A stretch of 64,000 bases of DNA from Bacteroidales bacterium (GCA_017554325.1 JAFZIP010000001.1:259949-323948); one strand, 5' to 3'. Shown: positions 49,187 to 58,643, counted from the first letter of the stretch. The notes: generated from the sequence alone by a model not told the origin. Made by a program: numbers and translations.

Positions 49187-52160
49187 GTTTTTGGATTTTA
49201 AATGTGACATTGGCTTCTGGCATAGGATTGATAAGCAACAGGTCATATCCTTCTCCTTTTAATATTTCTCTACTGATATTCAAACCCAAGCCTCTCCCAT
49301 TGGGTTTACGGGAAAACCGCAATTCGAATATTCGTTCTTTATCTTGTGGTTGTACGGCTGGGCCATTATTAGATATATAAATTCCTGTATCATCAGCATG
49401 CAAACGAATTACTTTTTGGGGTTGTTCACTTTGAGTAAGCCAATAAATGGCATTGTCTATAATGTTTACAAAAACCGGATAGAATGTTGAGCGAAATCCA
49501 TAAATATGGCCGTGTGAAAAACCGTTGGTTTGTCTGAAATCAATTTGATGACGTTCCAGTCGATTTTTAAATAAGTCATTTAAAAAAGATTTGATGTCCG
49601 AATTGGGAATATCTTCTCTGTCTCGATATAATCTTCTATTTAAAGGCATCATCAAAGCAAGATACCTGTCTAAATGTTCAAAGTTAACTTTTATGTTTTT
49701 GTAAATGCCTTCAAGATTTTCATCCGCATCAGACCAAGCTTTTAAATCTTTTAAACTGTGGCGTATGGATGTAACTGTACTGTTGAATTCATGATGAATA
49801 ATACCAACGGCCAAACCTAATTGACTCAATTCCACGTCAGCCTGAACCTGTTCGCGTAAAGAATCCAATTCCTCAGATACACTTTCTGCTATTTGATCAT
49901 TTGTTATTATATTGCCTTCATCGTCTTTCTCAATATAGAAACTTTCAAATTGCCGGATTATTCTATCCATCAAAGATGTGTTTCGTTGACTGATAGTTTC
50001 AATCTCGTCTTCCATCCTTTTGCGCTCTTGAACCAAATCAAAAGTATCTGAATCCTTTGTTTTTAAAGCAATGAATTGATTTCTAACGTTTTGTATTTGT
50101 TTATCAAGATCCATTACAAGTTCAGAAGTCAACTCTTTTACTTTTTTTGAAACCGATGAAACAACATCGTTGGTTTCTGAACGTTTCTTTTGATTTACAG
50201 ACTTTGCTTCTGAAGAAATTAATTCAACTGCTTGTTCCAATCGTTTGCGTTTGCTTATTTCAAAATCACGAGCCTTAGTATATGTTTCAATAAGATTATC
50301 TATTTTTTCCTCTGCATCTTTAAATGTTGTTCTTTGTAAATTTTCATATTCAACACAATATGCCTCAAAATCTTGCCGTGAGCCTTTAGATATAGTATAA
50401 CCACGAGGAGCAGAAATTGAAATTTGTTTTTTATAATCCGATAATTTTTTTCTCACATCGAATTCGGCTCTTATAATCATTTCACTCGCAACATCCTCAT
50501 CTTCTTCATAACCAATATTTAGTAATTGTTGAGAAAAACCGTCAATGACTATTTGAACATTGTCTTCAAAAACATGATTGCTGAGATTCTCGAAAAACAA
50601 AGATAAATCCTTCAAAAACTTGTTCTTTTTACCGCGATTCAATTTTTCTCGCTTTTCAAGAGCTTTATAATGAATGTTGTATTCATCCTTCTTTTCTTTA
50701 TAAAACTCTGAATATGGAGAGGTACTGCCATCCCAGAAAAATTCAGTCGCTAACTGCCAAAGAAAGTTTTTTAATATAGATTGAAGTTCTTTATATGCCT
50801 TATTTTCGATGAATCCTTCTCTTCCTGCTTTTTCAACCAAGAGGCTTTTCTTTTCATTTTCATCTATAGAAATTGCTCCAAACATTCTTCTGTAGGAAAA
50901 AAAAGCTGTTGAGGCCCGTTTTGATCGATTTTTTTCAATGTCTAAAAAATCATAGTCAGAATCACCGTAAGGAAGAACCCTAATGTTGTTTCTATAAATA
51001 TACAAACCACCAAATTTGTCCCCTTTTGCTTTTATTCGGGAATAATCCTCAACTGACAACCTGGAACTTTTCTGCTCTCCCTGAATATAGGCAAAATTGA
51101 TTGTAAAAGGACCGCACAACGTCTCTCTATAATGATTGTCTTTCCAATTAACAACATAGTCTGAATATGTTTTTTCACCATAGATTCGTATGTCACCCTT
51201 AAACTGTCCGTATTTATCAAAAACACCACTAAATTGATGGTCCGACAATTCAAATTCTTCAGGAGTAAAGAAATGTTCTTTATCTATTATACTTTCGAAG
51301 GATTCTTTGTCTTCCCTATATTCTCTAAACGCAATATCTATTTGTGGTTCCGGATGATTGGGTGTCATGGTATTATGGAACCCCAATAACATTTTTTCCA
51401 TTTTTGTGGCTTCATCCGAACCGGATTCGCCATCAATATCCGCATTTAATACGTCGTCAACAGGAGAGATATAAAAATGAGTCCCACCTGGAGTGTTGGA
51501 AAAATTCGTTACACCTTGTAAAACACCAAGTAATTCGGAAGGATTGATATTAAAAGACGCAACTGTTTTTCTTAGTTTATTGTATTCAGCCTCGTCAACA
51601 ACCTTTTTTTCAAGTAATTCTTCAACATTATTCAACACGGTCGTTTTCAATGCAAGAATATCTTGATCTGTTGGGATATGATCCAGCTCTACGATTGGAA
51701 TAGTAATATCTTCTAAGTTTATACCCGGTAACTCAAAAAATTCCCAATTAATAAAAACAGTCACAAAATTAGCTGGTCGGTCAGAAGATAATTTAGATCT
51801 TGTAAGAATTAGGACTTGCTTTCCGATAGATGCAATAGCAAGTCTACCAATGCCTTTTTCTCCCGTAATAGCTCTTTTTTCTTTGTTTGGATCAACTGGA
51901 GGAAGACTTGATTTCTTGTTTTGAAATTTACTTTCCGTACCCAAAGTGAGCCATCTTGACTCAAACTCATCCTTGGTCATTCCTATACCATCATCTCGTA
52001 ACACAATTAGTCGATCTTTTCTGAAATAATCTATATCAAAATGATCTGCGTAGGCATCGTATGCATTCTTAATCAATTCATTGATGGCAGTAGGGATTCC
52101 TGCAATTTGTTGTCTCCCTAACAAGTCTAACGTTCTTGCACGTGTTTTAAATTGAGCCAT
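49179..52160 (-). CDS. Dual GHKL ATPase: MORC/HSP90-like N-terminus and histidine-kinase C-terminus
   Basis: A 993-residue protein. N-terminus: GHKL ATPase with N-box NELIKNAYDAYADH (27-40), DDGIGM (56-61) and EKGIGRLA, as in MORC, HSP90 and MutL-like proteins. Middle: a long charged region with coiled coil (about 630-770). C-terminus: a dimerisation helix with the H-box-like GIIHHEFNSTVTSIRHSL (His789/790), then a HATPase_c domain (N-box VNIIDNAIYWL about 898-908, G2 box GRGLGLNISREIL about 950). It could therefore both remodel DNA and phosphorylate the receiver protein. The start at 52160 lies 2 bp after the methyltransferase stop. Confidence 0.85.
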   Translation of the reverse strand: MAQFKTRARTLDLLGRQQIAGIPTAINELIKNAYDAYADHFDIDYFRKDRLIVLRDDGIGMTKDEFESRWLTLGTESKFQNKKSSLPPVDPNKEKRAITGEKGIGRLAIASIGKQVLILTRSKLSSDRPANFVTVFINWEFFELPGINLEDITIPIVELDHIPTDQDILALKTTVLNNVEELLEKKVVDEAEYNKLRKTVASFNINPSELLGVLQGVTNFSNTPGGTHFYISPVDDVLNADIDGESGSDEATKMEKMLLGFHNTMTPNHPEPQIDIAFREYREDKESFESIIDKEHFFTPEEFELSDHQFSGVFDKYGQFKGDIRIYGEKTYSDYVVNWKDNHYRETLCGPFTINFAYIQGEQKSSRLSVEDYSRIKAKGDKFGGLYIYRNNIRVLPYGDSDYDFLDIEKNRSKRASTAFFSYRRMFGAISIDENEKKSLLVEKAGREGFIENKAYKELQSILKNFLWQLATEFFWDGSTSPYSEFYKEKKDEYNIHYKALEKREKLNRGKKNKFLKDLSLFFENLSNHVFEDNVQIVIDGFSQQLLNIGYEEDEDVASEMIIRAEFDVRKKLSDYKKQISISAPRGYTISKGSRQDFEAYCVEYENLQRTTFKDAEEKIDNLIETYTKARDFEISKRKRLEQAVELISSEAKSVNQKKRSETNDVVSSVSKKVKELTSELVMDLDKQIQNVRNQFIALKTKDSDTFDLVQERKRMEDEIETISQRNTSLMDRIIRQFESFYIEKDDEGNIITNDQIAESVSEELDSLREQVQADVELSQLGLAVGIIHHEFNSTVTSIRHSLKDLKAWSDADENLEGIYKNIKVNFEHLDRYLALMMPLNRRLYRDREDIPNSDIKSFLNDLFKNRLERHQIDFRQTNGFSHGHIYGFRSTFYPVFVNIIDNAIYWLTQSEQPQKVIRLHADDTGIYISNNGPAVQPQDKERIFELRFSRKPNGRGLGLNISREILKGEGYDLLLINPMPEANVTFKIQKHE

Positions 52161-52162
52161 AT

Positions 52163-53227
52163 TTAAAGTGATTGGATTAATTGACCTAATTTCTTTGCAT
52201 ACTCGCATGGGACAGCATTCCCAATAATACGTGCCGCATTTGCTATGCTATTGGTTTTGAACACATAATTTTTCGGAAATGTTTGAAGCGTTGCCCCTTC
52301 TCGAATGGATATTGCTCTATCTTCTTCTGGATGTGCAAAACGTCCGTTAGAGATATTGAAAAATTTGGTAGTGATTGTAGGAGATGGCCGGTCCCACCAC
52401 ATACGGCCATAATTGTCCTTGAAAATATCGTCTTTCCCAATGTAGCATTCCAGTTGTAATTCGGGTTGATTGGCCCAGCTTAATCGATTGCCTCCGTTAT
52501 GGGGAGTAAGTGACATACGGCGCAAGCTAATCTCATTCAACCCTGCTACTGTATGCTGAAAAGCAGAAGTGTCTTTATGTCCTGCTTTTATTCTAGGAAA
52601 ACCGTTTTTTTCTCCTAAGACATCGGCCACATTCAACACAGCTTTTGATTTTTCTGGCAGGGAAATTTTTACCCCATCCAAACGCGTAGCAATTAATGAA
52701 AACCGACGCCGACTTTGAGGAACGTCATATTGGCTCATATCAACAATATCCTTTACAATATTCTTGTATCCAAGAGAATCCAACTTGTCCAAAAAACGAT
52801 ATAGAACTGTTTCTTTGTTTGTAGCTATACCCGGCACATTTTCCACTAGGACATACCCTGGTCTGTAATATTCAATAAAGCGAGCAAAATTAATAAGCAA
52901 CCCTCTTGACATTTCTGCTTTGGAATGATCAGTATGAATGATGCTATAATACTGGCAAGGGCTACAGCCCACCATAATCAGGTTGTCATCGTACTTTGTA
53001 ACACCAAAGTTTCTTTCAAAATAATTGCTCCAGAGGTTTTTGATGTCCTTATCAATAAATTTACTCCCAGGATTATTGAACTCGTATGTTTCTTTTGCGT
53101 TCTTGTCAAAATCCACCCCGGCAATCACATCTATCCCCGCCTGTCGCAAACCACAAGTCATCCCGCCTCCTCCGCAGAAGAAGTCAATAGCTTTGAATTT
53201 ATTATCGTTACCTGCTCTAGTTGCCAT
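52163..53227 (-). CDS. C5 cytosine DNA methyltransferase
   Basis: A 354-residue 5-methylcytosine methyltransferase, the first gene of the defence operon. All main motifs are present: I (DFFCGGGGMTCGL), IV (GCSPCQYYS, catalytic Cys), VI (LVENVPG), VIII (QSRRRFSLIA) and X (IGNAVPCEYA). The target recognition region between VIII and X is about 100 residues and its specificity cannot be read from sequence. It would protect host sites from the co-encoded nuclease and create the 5mC that vsr repair deals with. The start at 53227 is preferred because the promoter box is at 53252-53259. Confidence 0.93.
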   Translation of the reverse strand: MATRAGNDNKFKAIDFFCGGGGMTCGLRQAGIDVIAGVDFDKNAKETYEFNNPGSKFIDKDIKNLWSNYFERNFGVTKYDDNLIMVGCSPCQYYSIIHTDHSKAEMSRGLLINFARFIEYYRPGYVLVENVPGIATNKETVLYRFLDKLDSLGYKNIVKDIVDMSQYDVPQSRRRFSLIATRLDGVKISLPEKSKAVLNVADVLGEKNGFPRIKAGHKDTSAFQHTVAGLNEISLRRMSLTPHNGGNRLSWANQPELQLECYIGKDDIFKDNYGRMWWDRPSPTITTKFFNISNGRFAHPEEDRAISIREGATLQTFPKNYVFKTNSIANAARIIGNAVPCEYAKKLGQLIQSL

Positions 53228-53251
53228 TGCGGTCTTTACCAATTAAGAACG

Positions 53252-53259
53252 CAAAAATA
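53252..53259 (-). promoter_or_regulatory. -7 promoter box for the defence operon
   Basis: Minus strand reads TATTTTTG, 25 bp before the methyltransferase ATG. It is the only box found for the six genes. Confidence 0.7.
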
Positions 53260-53355
53260 CAAAAAAAACGGCAAGGTCGCGAGGAAAGTCCCAGAGAATT
53301 CTTAATCTTTTTTTAATTGTACAAAATTGTAAAACAGTGGATTAACGGATAAGAA

Positions 53356-53396
53356 AAGTGGTATTACCGCGAATGATAAGCGCGATAATACCACTT
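53356..53396. terminator. Hairpin terminator after the S46 peptidase
   Basis: A perfect 11-bp stem AAGTGGTATTA / TAATACCACTT with an inner CGCG pairing. The T-tract is short on both sides, so efficiency is uncertain. Confidence 0.6.
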
Positions 53397-53435
53397 GTTG
53401 TGTATCGATATGGATAGACTCTCACTGAGAGCTCT

Positions 53436-55580
53436 TTACTCCACAATCCTTATCTCCTGCATCAAGTTCTGGGCGTTCGCCATCTTGTCGATGATGAAGA
53501 GGAGGTAGCGCATGTCCATGCAGATGGTGCGCTGCACCTCGTTCTCGAAGGCGATGTCGCCGCTCATGGCTTCCCAGTTGCCGTCGAAGGCCAAACCGAT
53601 GAGGTTGCCCTCGGCATCGATGACCGGACTGCCGGAGTTGCCGCCCGTGATGTCGTTGGTGGTGATGAAGTTCACAACCAAGTCGCCGTTCTCGTTGGCA
53701 TAACGACCGTAATCGTGGTTCTCCCACAACTTGATCAGATCTTTCGGCACGTCAAACTCCCAGTTGCCGGGTTTGTACTTGGCCATCACACCATCCAACG
53801 TGGTGATGTAGTTGTACGTGATGGCATCCGATGGCTTGCAGTCCTGCACGCTGCCGTACGTGAGACGCATCGTGAAGTTGGCATCCGGATAGAAGTTGCG
53901 GTCTTTCTGCATCTCCATCAAACCCTGCATGTACAAACGGTCAGCGCGCTTGCAGTTCACCTCATCCGCCTTTTCACCCAAATCCCAATAGGATTCCAAA
54001 ATGCTATACATCAACGCGTAAATCGGATCCTTGGAAAGCGATTTCGGGTTCTCCAACCAAGCGTTCAATTTGTCGGAATCCACCAGCACAGACTTGGCAA
54101 AGGCATTATCCACAAACGCCGTGAAGTCGCCATGGTTCTTGTCGCCCACTTTCTTGATAATCGCAGGCAATTGCTCAGGATTCACATCCTTGTAGAACAA
54201 GTTCAACAGGGCAATGGTTACATCGCGGTCCAAAGCCTTGTCATAATCCTTGAAGAAATCCTGGATGTCACCTTTCATTCTCTGCGCGTATGCCTTGATG
54301 TTGTCCTTCGGGGCAGCCTTCTGCTCAATGGCATTGTTCAACGCCCTGAATCTCAGCGCAAACGTCACGGCCTCGCCGCCGCGCCAGCCCGCCTCACGAT
54401 GGTAAATCAACGCCTTGGTGTACTGGTTCTGATGGTTCCAGTATTTGTCCATCTCATCAAAGATGCCTTTGTACTTGGCATTTCTGTCCTTGTCTTGCGC
54501 CGCCCACTGGCGGAATTCCTTCTCCTGCTCCATGCGCTTCTCCACCACCTTGTTGCGCTGCAACTGCTTTACCTGGCCGATGTAATACTTCCAGTAGTTG
54601 CTCACGCTGGCCTGCTTGGAAGCATATTGGATGAACACGGCCTGATCAGCGTCCATGTGTTTGCGATACTGTTCCAGCTTGGTGGTGCGGCAATCGACCA
54701 CGGCAGGACCCTCCAACTCAATGATGTTCTTCACCGCGCCGGAATAGGAGTAGCGGTCGGTGCTTCCGGGATAACCCAAAATCATAGTGTAATCACCTGG
54801 TTGAACGCCTTTTAAGGAAATCGGCAGATAGTGCTTCGACTTCATCGGCACATTGTTTTTGCTGTACTCCGCAGGCGAGCCGTCAGGGGCCGTATAGACG
54901 CGGAAGATGCAGAAATCGCCCTTGTGGCGCGGCCAAGTCCAGTTGTCGGTGTCGGCGCCGAACTTGCCGATGCCCCAAGGCGGACAAGCCACCAGGCGCA
55001 CGTCTTTATAGACATCATACACAAACAGGATGTATTGGTTGCCGTGATAGAAGGGCACAATCTCCACCTCCACCGCGCGGTTGCCCTTGCGCTCTTTCTC
55101 CAGCGCTTTGCGATTTTCCTCAATCTTCTTGGCACGGGTTTCTTCGGTCATGTTGTCGGTGACACCCTTCAACACGGCTTGCGTAACATCCTCAATATAA
55201 GTCAAAAACGATACAGACAGTCCTTCGTTGGGCAGTTCCTCGGCTTTGCTGCGGGCCCAGAAGCCGTCTTGCAGGTAGTCGTGCTCCACGGAGGAGTGAG
55301 CCTGCACCTGGCCGAGGCCGCAGTGGTGGTTGGTGAGCAGCAGGCCCTCGGGTGAGATCAGTTCTCCGGTGCACCCGCCCCCGAACTGCACGATGGCATC
55401 CTTGAGGCTGGGCTGGTTGAAGCTGAAAATCTGCTCGGCAGTGAGCTTGCAGCCCAACCGCTGCATGTCGGCGAGGTTCTGACCGTTGATAGAATAGGGC
55501 AGCCACATGCCCTCATCGGCACGCGCGCCGAAGACGAAAAGCATCATGATGATGCATAAAAGGTTGATTTTCTTTATCAT
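53436..55580 (-). CDS. S46 family dipeptidyl peptidase, DPP7-type
   Basis: A 714-residue exported serine dipeptidyl peptidase (signal peptide ending GARA). The triad is visible: His in LTNHHCGLGQ, Asp in DTDNWTWPRH, Ser in GGNSGSPVID. After the Ser, IGLAFDGNWEAMSGD has Gly at the position that is Gly in Porphyromonas DPP7 and Arg in DPP11, predicting preference for hydrophobic residues at P1 rather than Asp/Glu. It releases dipeptides from peptides in the periplasm for uptake. It is followed by a hairpin at 53356-53396. Confidence 0.94.
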   Translation of the reverse strand: MIKKINLLCIIMMLFVFGARADEGMWLPYSINGQNLADMQRLGCKLTAEQIFSFNQPSLKDAIVQFGGGCTGELISPEGLLLTNHHCGLGQVQAHSSVEHDYLQDGFWARSKAEELPNEGLSVSFLTYIEDVTQAVLKGVTDNMTEETRAKKIEENRKALEKERKGNRAVEVEIVPFYHGNQYILFVYDVYKDVRLVACPPWGIGKFGADTDNWTWPRHKGDFCIFRVYTAPDGSPAEYSKNNVPMKSKHYLPISLKGVQPGDYTMILGYPGSTDRYSYSGAVKNIIELEGPAVVDCRTTKLEQYRKHMDADQAVFIQYASKQASVSNYWKYYIGQVKQLQRNKVVEKRMEQEKEFRQWAAQDKDRNAKYKGIFDEMDKYWNHQNQYTKALIYHREAGWRGGEAVTFALRFRALNNAIEQKAAPKDNIKAYAQRMKGDIQDFFKDYDKALDRDVTIALLNLFYKDVNPEQLPAIIKKVGDKNHGDFTAFVDNAFAKSVLVDSDKLNAWLENPKSLSKDPIYALMYSILESYWDLGEKADEVNCKRADRLYMQGLMEMQKDRNFYPDANFTMRLTYGSVQDCKPSDAITYNYITTLDGVMAKYKPGNWEFDVPKDLIKLWENHDYGRYANENGDLVVNFITTNDITGGNSGSPVIDAEGNLIGLAFDGNWEAMSGDIAFENEVQRTICMDMRYLLFIIDKMANAQNLMQEIRIVE

Positions 55581-55617
55581 TGTTCGTGATTTTTTGATTT
55601 TCTGTTTATTATCATCT

Positions 55618-55645
55618 GCTGAGGCACACTGCAGTGCGTCTTTGC
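55618..55645. repeat. Decayed 28-bp palindrome of the GTAGAGACG family
   Basis: CACTG/CAGTG core with the right arm CGTCTTTGC and a mutated left arm. It has the same length as the three perfect copies and lies next to the pepP 3' end (55648). Confidence 0.55.
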
Positions 55646-55647
55646 AA

Positions 55648-57045
55648 TTATTTTCCGATGATGGCAGCCAGTTCGTCCACGCCCTTGGGCAAATGCGGAC
55701 CTAACACGCGATGGCCGGTCTCCGTGATCAACAGGTCATCCTCAATGCGGATGCCGCCGAAATCGCGGTACTTCTCCACCACATCATAGTTGATGAAGTC
55801 GGCGAACTTGTGCTCTTTCTTCCAAATGTCGATCAAGTGCGGGATGAAGTAGATGCCCGGCTCGATGGAGACCACAAAGCCCGGCTTCAACTCGCGGGCC
55901 ATGCGCAAGGAGGCCCAACCGAAAATCTTGCTCGGCTGCACGGTCTCGTCGTAGCCCACGTGAATCTGGCCCAAACCTTCCATGTCGTGCACATCCAAGC
56001 CGATCTGATGGCCCAGACCATGCACCATGAACAGAGCGTGCGCGCCCAATTCCACGGCCTCTTTCACATCGCCTTTCATCAGTCCCAAGTCCTTGAGACC
56101 CTGTGCGATAACTTCGCAGGAAAGACGGTGCAATTCTTTGTTGTACATGCCAGGATGTGCCGCATCGATGGCATCCAAATTGGCTTTCAGCACGATTTCA
56201 TAGATTTCCTGCTGCTTGGTGGTGAACTTGCCACCCACGGGCATAGTGCGCGTGTAGTCGGAGCAATAGTTCATCAGTCCTTCGGCGCCCGCGTCCATCA
56301 AAAGCATGTTGCCCTCTTGGAGAATGCCGTTGTGCAGGTGATTGTGTAATGTCTCGCCATGCTGTGACAAGATAACGGGGAAGGAGATGCCATTGCCGTA
56401 CGACAGGGCGATTCCCTCTGCCAAACCGGCCAGTTCGCGCTCCGAAGCACCGGCCACGCAGCGACGCATCACGGCGGTATGCATCTTCACGCCAATCTCG
56501 CAAGCTTTGTCCATCTCGTCAATTTCGCACTGCTCCTTGGTGGAACGCAAGGCCACAATGCCCTTGATAAGCTCCAGGGAAGCCGCTTCGCGGATGTGGT
56601 TCACGTTAATACCAGTCAGGTTGGACATCCAAATCTGGTTGTCGCCACGGTACATGGGTGTGAAGTGCACTTTGCGACCATCTTGCTGCGCTTTCTGGAT
56701 ATATTCAGCCAGCTTGTCCAGCGGCATGGTCTCCGTCACGCCGACTTTCTCGGCCAATGACGCGATGGTAGGCTGATCGCCCATCCAGATGATGTCGTCA
56801 ATGGTGAAGTCGTTGCCGAAGATGATGGATTTGTGCGCGTCAAAGTCAATGACAGCCGCAATGTCAGCGATGGAAAGGCCGAAGAAATAGAGGAAGTCGC
56901 TGTCCTGACGGAAGTTGTAGGTATTGTCGGGATAGTTCATCGGGGCCTCATGATTGCCGAGGAACACTGCAATGCCGCTATGCACCGATTGGGTGAGTTT
57001 TTCGCGGCGGTTTTGATAAACGGATTTTTCGAATAAAGGGTTCAT
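55648..57045 (-). CDS. pepP: Xaa-Pro aminopeptidase (aminopeptidase P family)
   Basis: A 465-residue M24B metallopeptidase that removes an N-terminal residue before proline. The pita-bread metal ligands are visible: LLMDAGAEGLMNYCSDYTRT (two Asp), VHGLGHQIGLDVHD (His), SIEPGIYF (Glu) and GGIRIEDDLLIT (Glu). The start at 57045 (MNPLFEKSVYQNRREKL) begins the conserved N-terminal domain; the open frame to 57138 runs through the repeat at 57095-57122 and is non-coding. It is adjacent to the DPP7 gene, fitting a peptide-consuming lifestyle. Confidence 0.93.
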   Translation of the reverse strand: MNPLFEKSVYQNRREKLTQSVHSGIAVFLGNHEAPMNYPDNTYNFRQDSDFLYFFGLSIADIAAVIDFDAHKSIIFGNDFTIDDIIWMGDQPTIASLAEKVGVTETMPLDKLAEYIQKAQQDGRKVHFTPMYRGDNQIWMSNLTGINVNHIREAASLELIKGIVALRSTKEQCEIDEMDKACEIGVKMHTAVMRRCVAGASERELAGLAEGIALSYGNGISFPVILSQHGETLHNHLHNGILQEGNMLLMDAGAEGLMNYCSDYTRTMPVGGKFTTKQQEIYEIVLKANLDAIDAAHPGMYNKELHRLSCEVIAQGLKDLGLMKGDVKEAVELGAHALFMVHGLGHQIGLDVHDMEGLGQIHVGYDETVQPSKIFGWASLRMARELKPGFVVSIEPGIYFIPHLIDIWKKEHKFADFINYDVVEKYRDFGGIRIEDDLLITETGHRVLGPHLPKGVDELAAIIGK

Positions 57046-57094
57046 TATTGTTGGGTTTTTAATTAAAAATTCATGTTTTTCATTGTTTTTTGTT

Positions 57095-57122
57095 GTAGAG
57101 ACGGTGCATGCACCGTCTCTAC
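57095..57122. repeat. 28-bp perfect palindrome, family GTAGAGACG, copy 2
   Basis: GTAGAGACG, GTGCA, then the exact reverse complement. It lies between pepP and the stop codon of the endonuclease gene (57128). Confidence 0.9.
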
Positions 57123-57127
57123 GATGG

Positions 57128-58207
57128 TTATTGGACAATTATTTTTTTATTCAAAATGAAATCATCGCCCGTGACACGCAACACGTACACGCCTGCGGTC
57201 AAATCGGGCAGGTTGATAGAATGTTCGTTCTGGAAGTGGGCCTGTTCAGACCACACCATTTGGCCGGTGAGGTTGTATATCTGGAACATCGCTTCGGTTT
57301 CTACCTCCACAGGCGCGGAAATGATGATATGATCTGTGGCGGGATTAGGGTAAACCATCCATCTTGAGGACATGGAAAGCTCTGCTATGCCGTTGGGGTT
57401 GAAGGCATTCACAGAATCGGCACCCCAGATCTTGCCCACCAATTCGGGAAAGTCGATAAAAGGATTGCGGTTGTTTTGGAGGGCATAGACGGCGTTGTTG
57501 CGGTCGATCTCCTTCTGGCTTACGGGGTCGTCGTTGTGCCAGCGGATGAGCATGTTCAGCGCCCACGGCTTGAGCGAACCGCCGGAGAACATGGACTGGG
57601 TTTCCTGTCCCAAGTTCTTATCCATGTAGCAAACAGCCATGTAAAAATAAGATCTTGCCAAATCGCCTTTGTAGGCATCATTAGGTTCGAAAACTGTGCC
57701 TGTGTAGCCGGAGGCCACACAAGTTCCCAATTTGGAGCCGTTGGTGCTGGTCCAGGTAGCATTATTCACTTCTCCCAGAGCCAAGTTGCCGCGCTTGCCG
57801 TTCACAAAGCCGTCGGTGGGATAGACATGGAAAAGGTCGGTTTTCATTGGGGCCGCCTCACCGAACCAGCTTTGCGGCACGCTATGCTCGCGATTGTAGC
57901 AGTCGCCCTCGGAGTTGTAGCTTCCGCATTGGTCGGAAACAAAAGTATAGAAGTACGCTGTCGTGCCGTTGGGATTGTCGGAATAGATGTCCCAAACCTT
58001 GCCGTTGTCGGTGCGCTTGTCGGTGGTTTTATAAGCATCCCATAACGCACTGTAGGAGAGTGCCGTGTGATTCTTTATGATACCGTACAAGGCTGTTCGC
58101 AAAGCCTGCCCTTTCTTCTGGTAGGCATTTTGGTAATAATTCGCCGGCGGCTGGGCGCAAAGGGCCGAAGTAAGCAAAGAGAAAACAAGCACAAATCTGA
58201 AACGCAT
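57128..58207 (-). CDS. Secreted endonuclease I (EndA/NucM) with T9SS sorting domain
   Basis: A 359-residue exported nuclease. After the signal peptide (ending CAQP) comes an endonuclease I domain with the beta-beta-alpha-metal motif DCYNREHSVPQSWF (catalytic His) and a downstream DLFHVYPTDGFVNGKRGNL. From about residue 280 is a T9SS type A sorting domain (MVYPNPATDHIIIS ... LTAGVYVLRV). It would degrade extracellular DNA or RNA for nucleotide or phosphate uptake. No TAnnTTTG box is visible directly upstream. Confidence 0.93.
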   Translation of the reverse strand: MRFRFVLVFSLLTSALCAQPPANYYQNAYQKKGQALRTALYGIIKNHTALSYSALWDAYKTTDKRTDNGKVWDIYSDNPNGTTAYFYTFVSDQCGSYNSEGDCYNREHSVPQSWFGEAAPMKTDLFHVYPTDGFVNGKRGNLALGEVNNATWTSTNGSKLGTCVASGYTGTVFEPNDAYKGDLARSYFYMAVCYMDKNLGQETQSMFSGGSLKPWALNMLIRWHNDDPVSQKEIDRNNAVYALQNNRNPFIDFPELVGKIWGADSVNAFNPNGIAELSMSSRWMVYPNPATDHIIISAPVEVETEAMFQIYNLTGQMVWSEQAHFQNEHSINLPDLTAGVYVLRVTGDDFILNKKIIVQ

Positions 58208-58247
58208 TGTCTAATATTTAGAGTTTAAAAACTGGATACTATTAGCT

Positions 58248-58616
58248 TTATAATCCTAATACAACTGTTGGAGTAATATTGAGTTTTTGACACATAGTTC
58301 TGGCAAGCGAATAGGTCGGTTCCGCTTTCCCATTGATGATTTCACTCATTCTGGGACCGCTTATGCCTAATAATTCTGCCATGGATTTTTGATTTAATCC
58401 CATTTCATACATGCGCAATTGAAGCATACCCGTTAAAGTGGGCTTTTCCATTGGATAATGAATATCCTCATATTCCTCCACTAAATCAGATAACAAATCC
58501 AACTCCATTACATTGGGATCTTCCTGATTATAATGCTCGTCATCTACCAGAGGGAGCAATTCATCTATCCTATGCAATGCGGCGCGATAGGCTTTTTCCG
58601 TTTTTATTTGTGCCAT
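58248..58616 (-). CDS. HigA-like XRE regulator without adjacent toxin
   Basis: A 122-residue protein with an acidic N-terminal half and a C-terminal Cro/C1 helix-turn-helix (LNQKSMAELLGISGPRMSEI, then INGKAEPTYSLARTMCQKL). It resembles HigA antitoxins (plasmid-maintenance type), but no toxin gene lies next to it, so it may be an orphan antitoxin or plain regulator. The start at 58616 (MAQIKTEKAY) fits the promoter box at 58636-58643. Confidence 0.8.
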   Translation of the reverse strand: MAQIKTEKAYRAALHRIDELLPLVDDEHYNQEDPNVMELDLLSDLVEEYEDIHYPMEKPTLTGMLQLRMYEMGLNQKSMAELLGISGPRMSEIINGKAEPTYSLARTMCQKLNITPTVVLGL

Positions 58617-58635
58617 AATGCTATATGTTACGAAG

Positions 58636-58643
58636 CAAAAATA
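58636..58643 (-). promoter_or_regulatory. -7 promoter box for the HigA-like regulator
   Basis: Minus strand reads TATTTTTG, 20 bp before the ATG at 58616. Confidence 0.7.

Noticed and set aside
53715..54815. Plus-strand open frame of 366 codons opposite the S46 peptidase
   Set aside because: Antisense shadow; the S46 gene has complete catalytic motifs.
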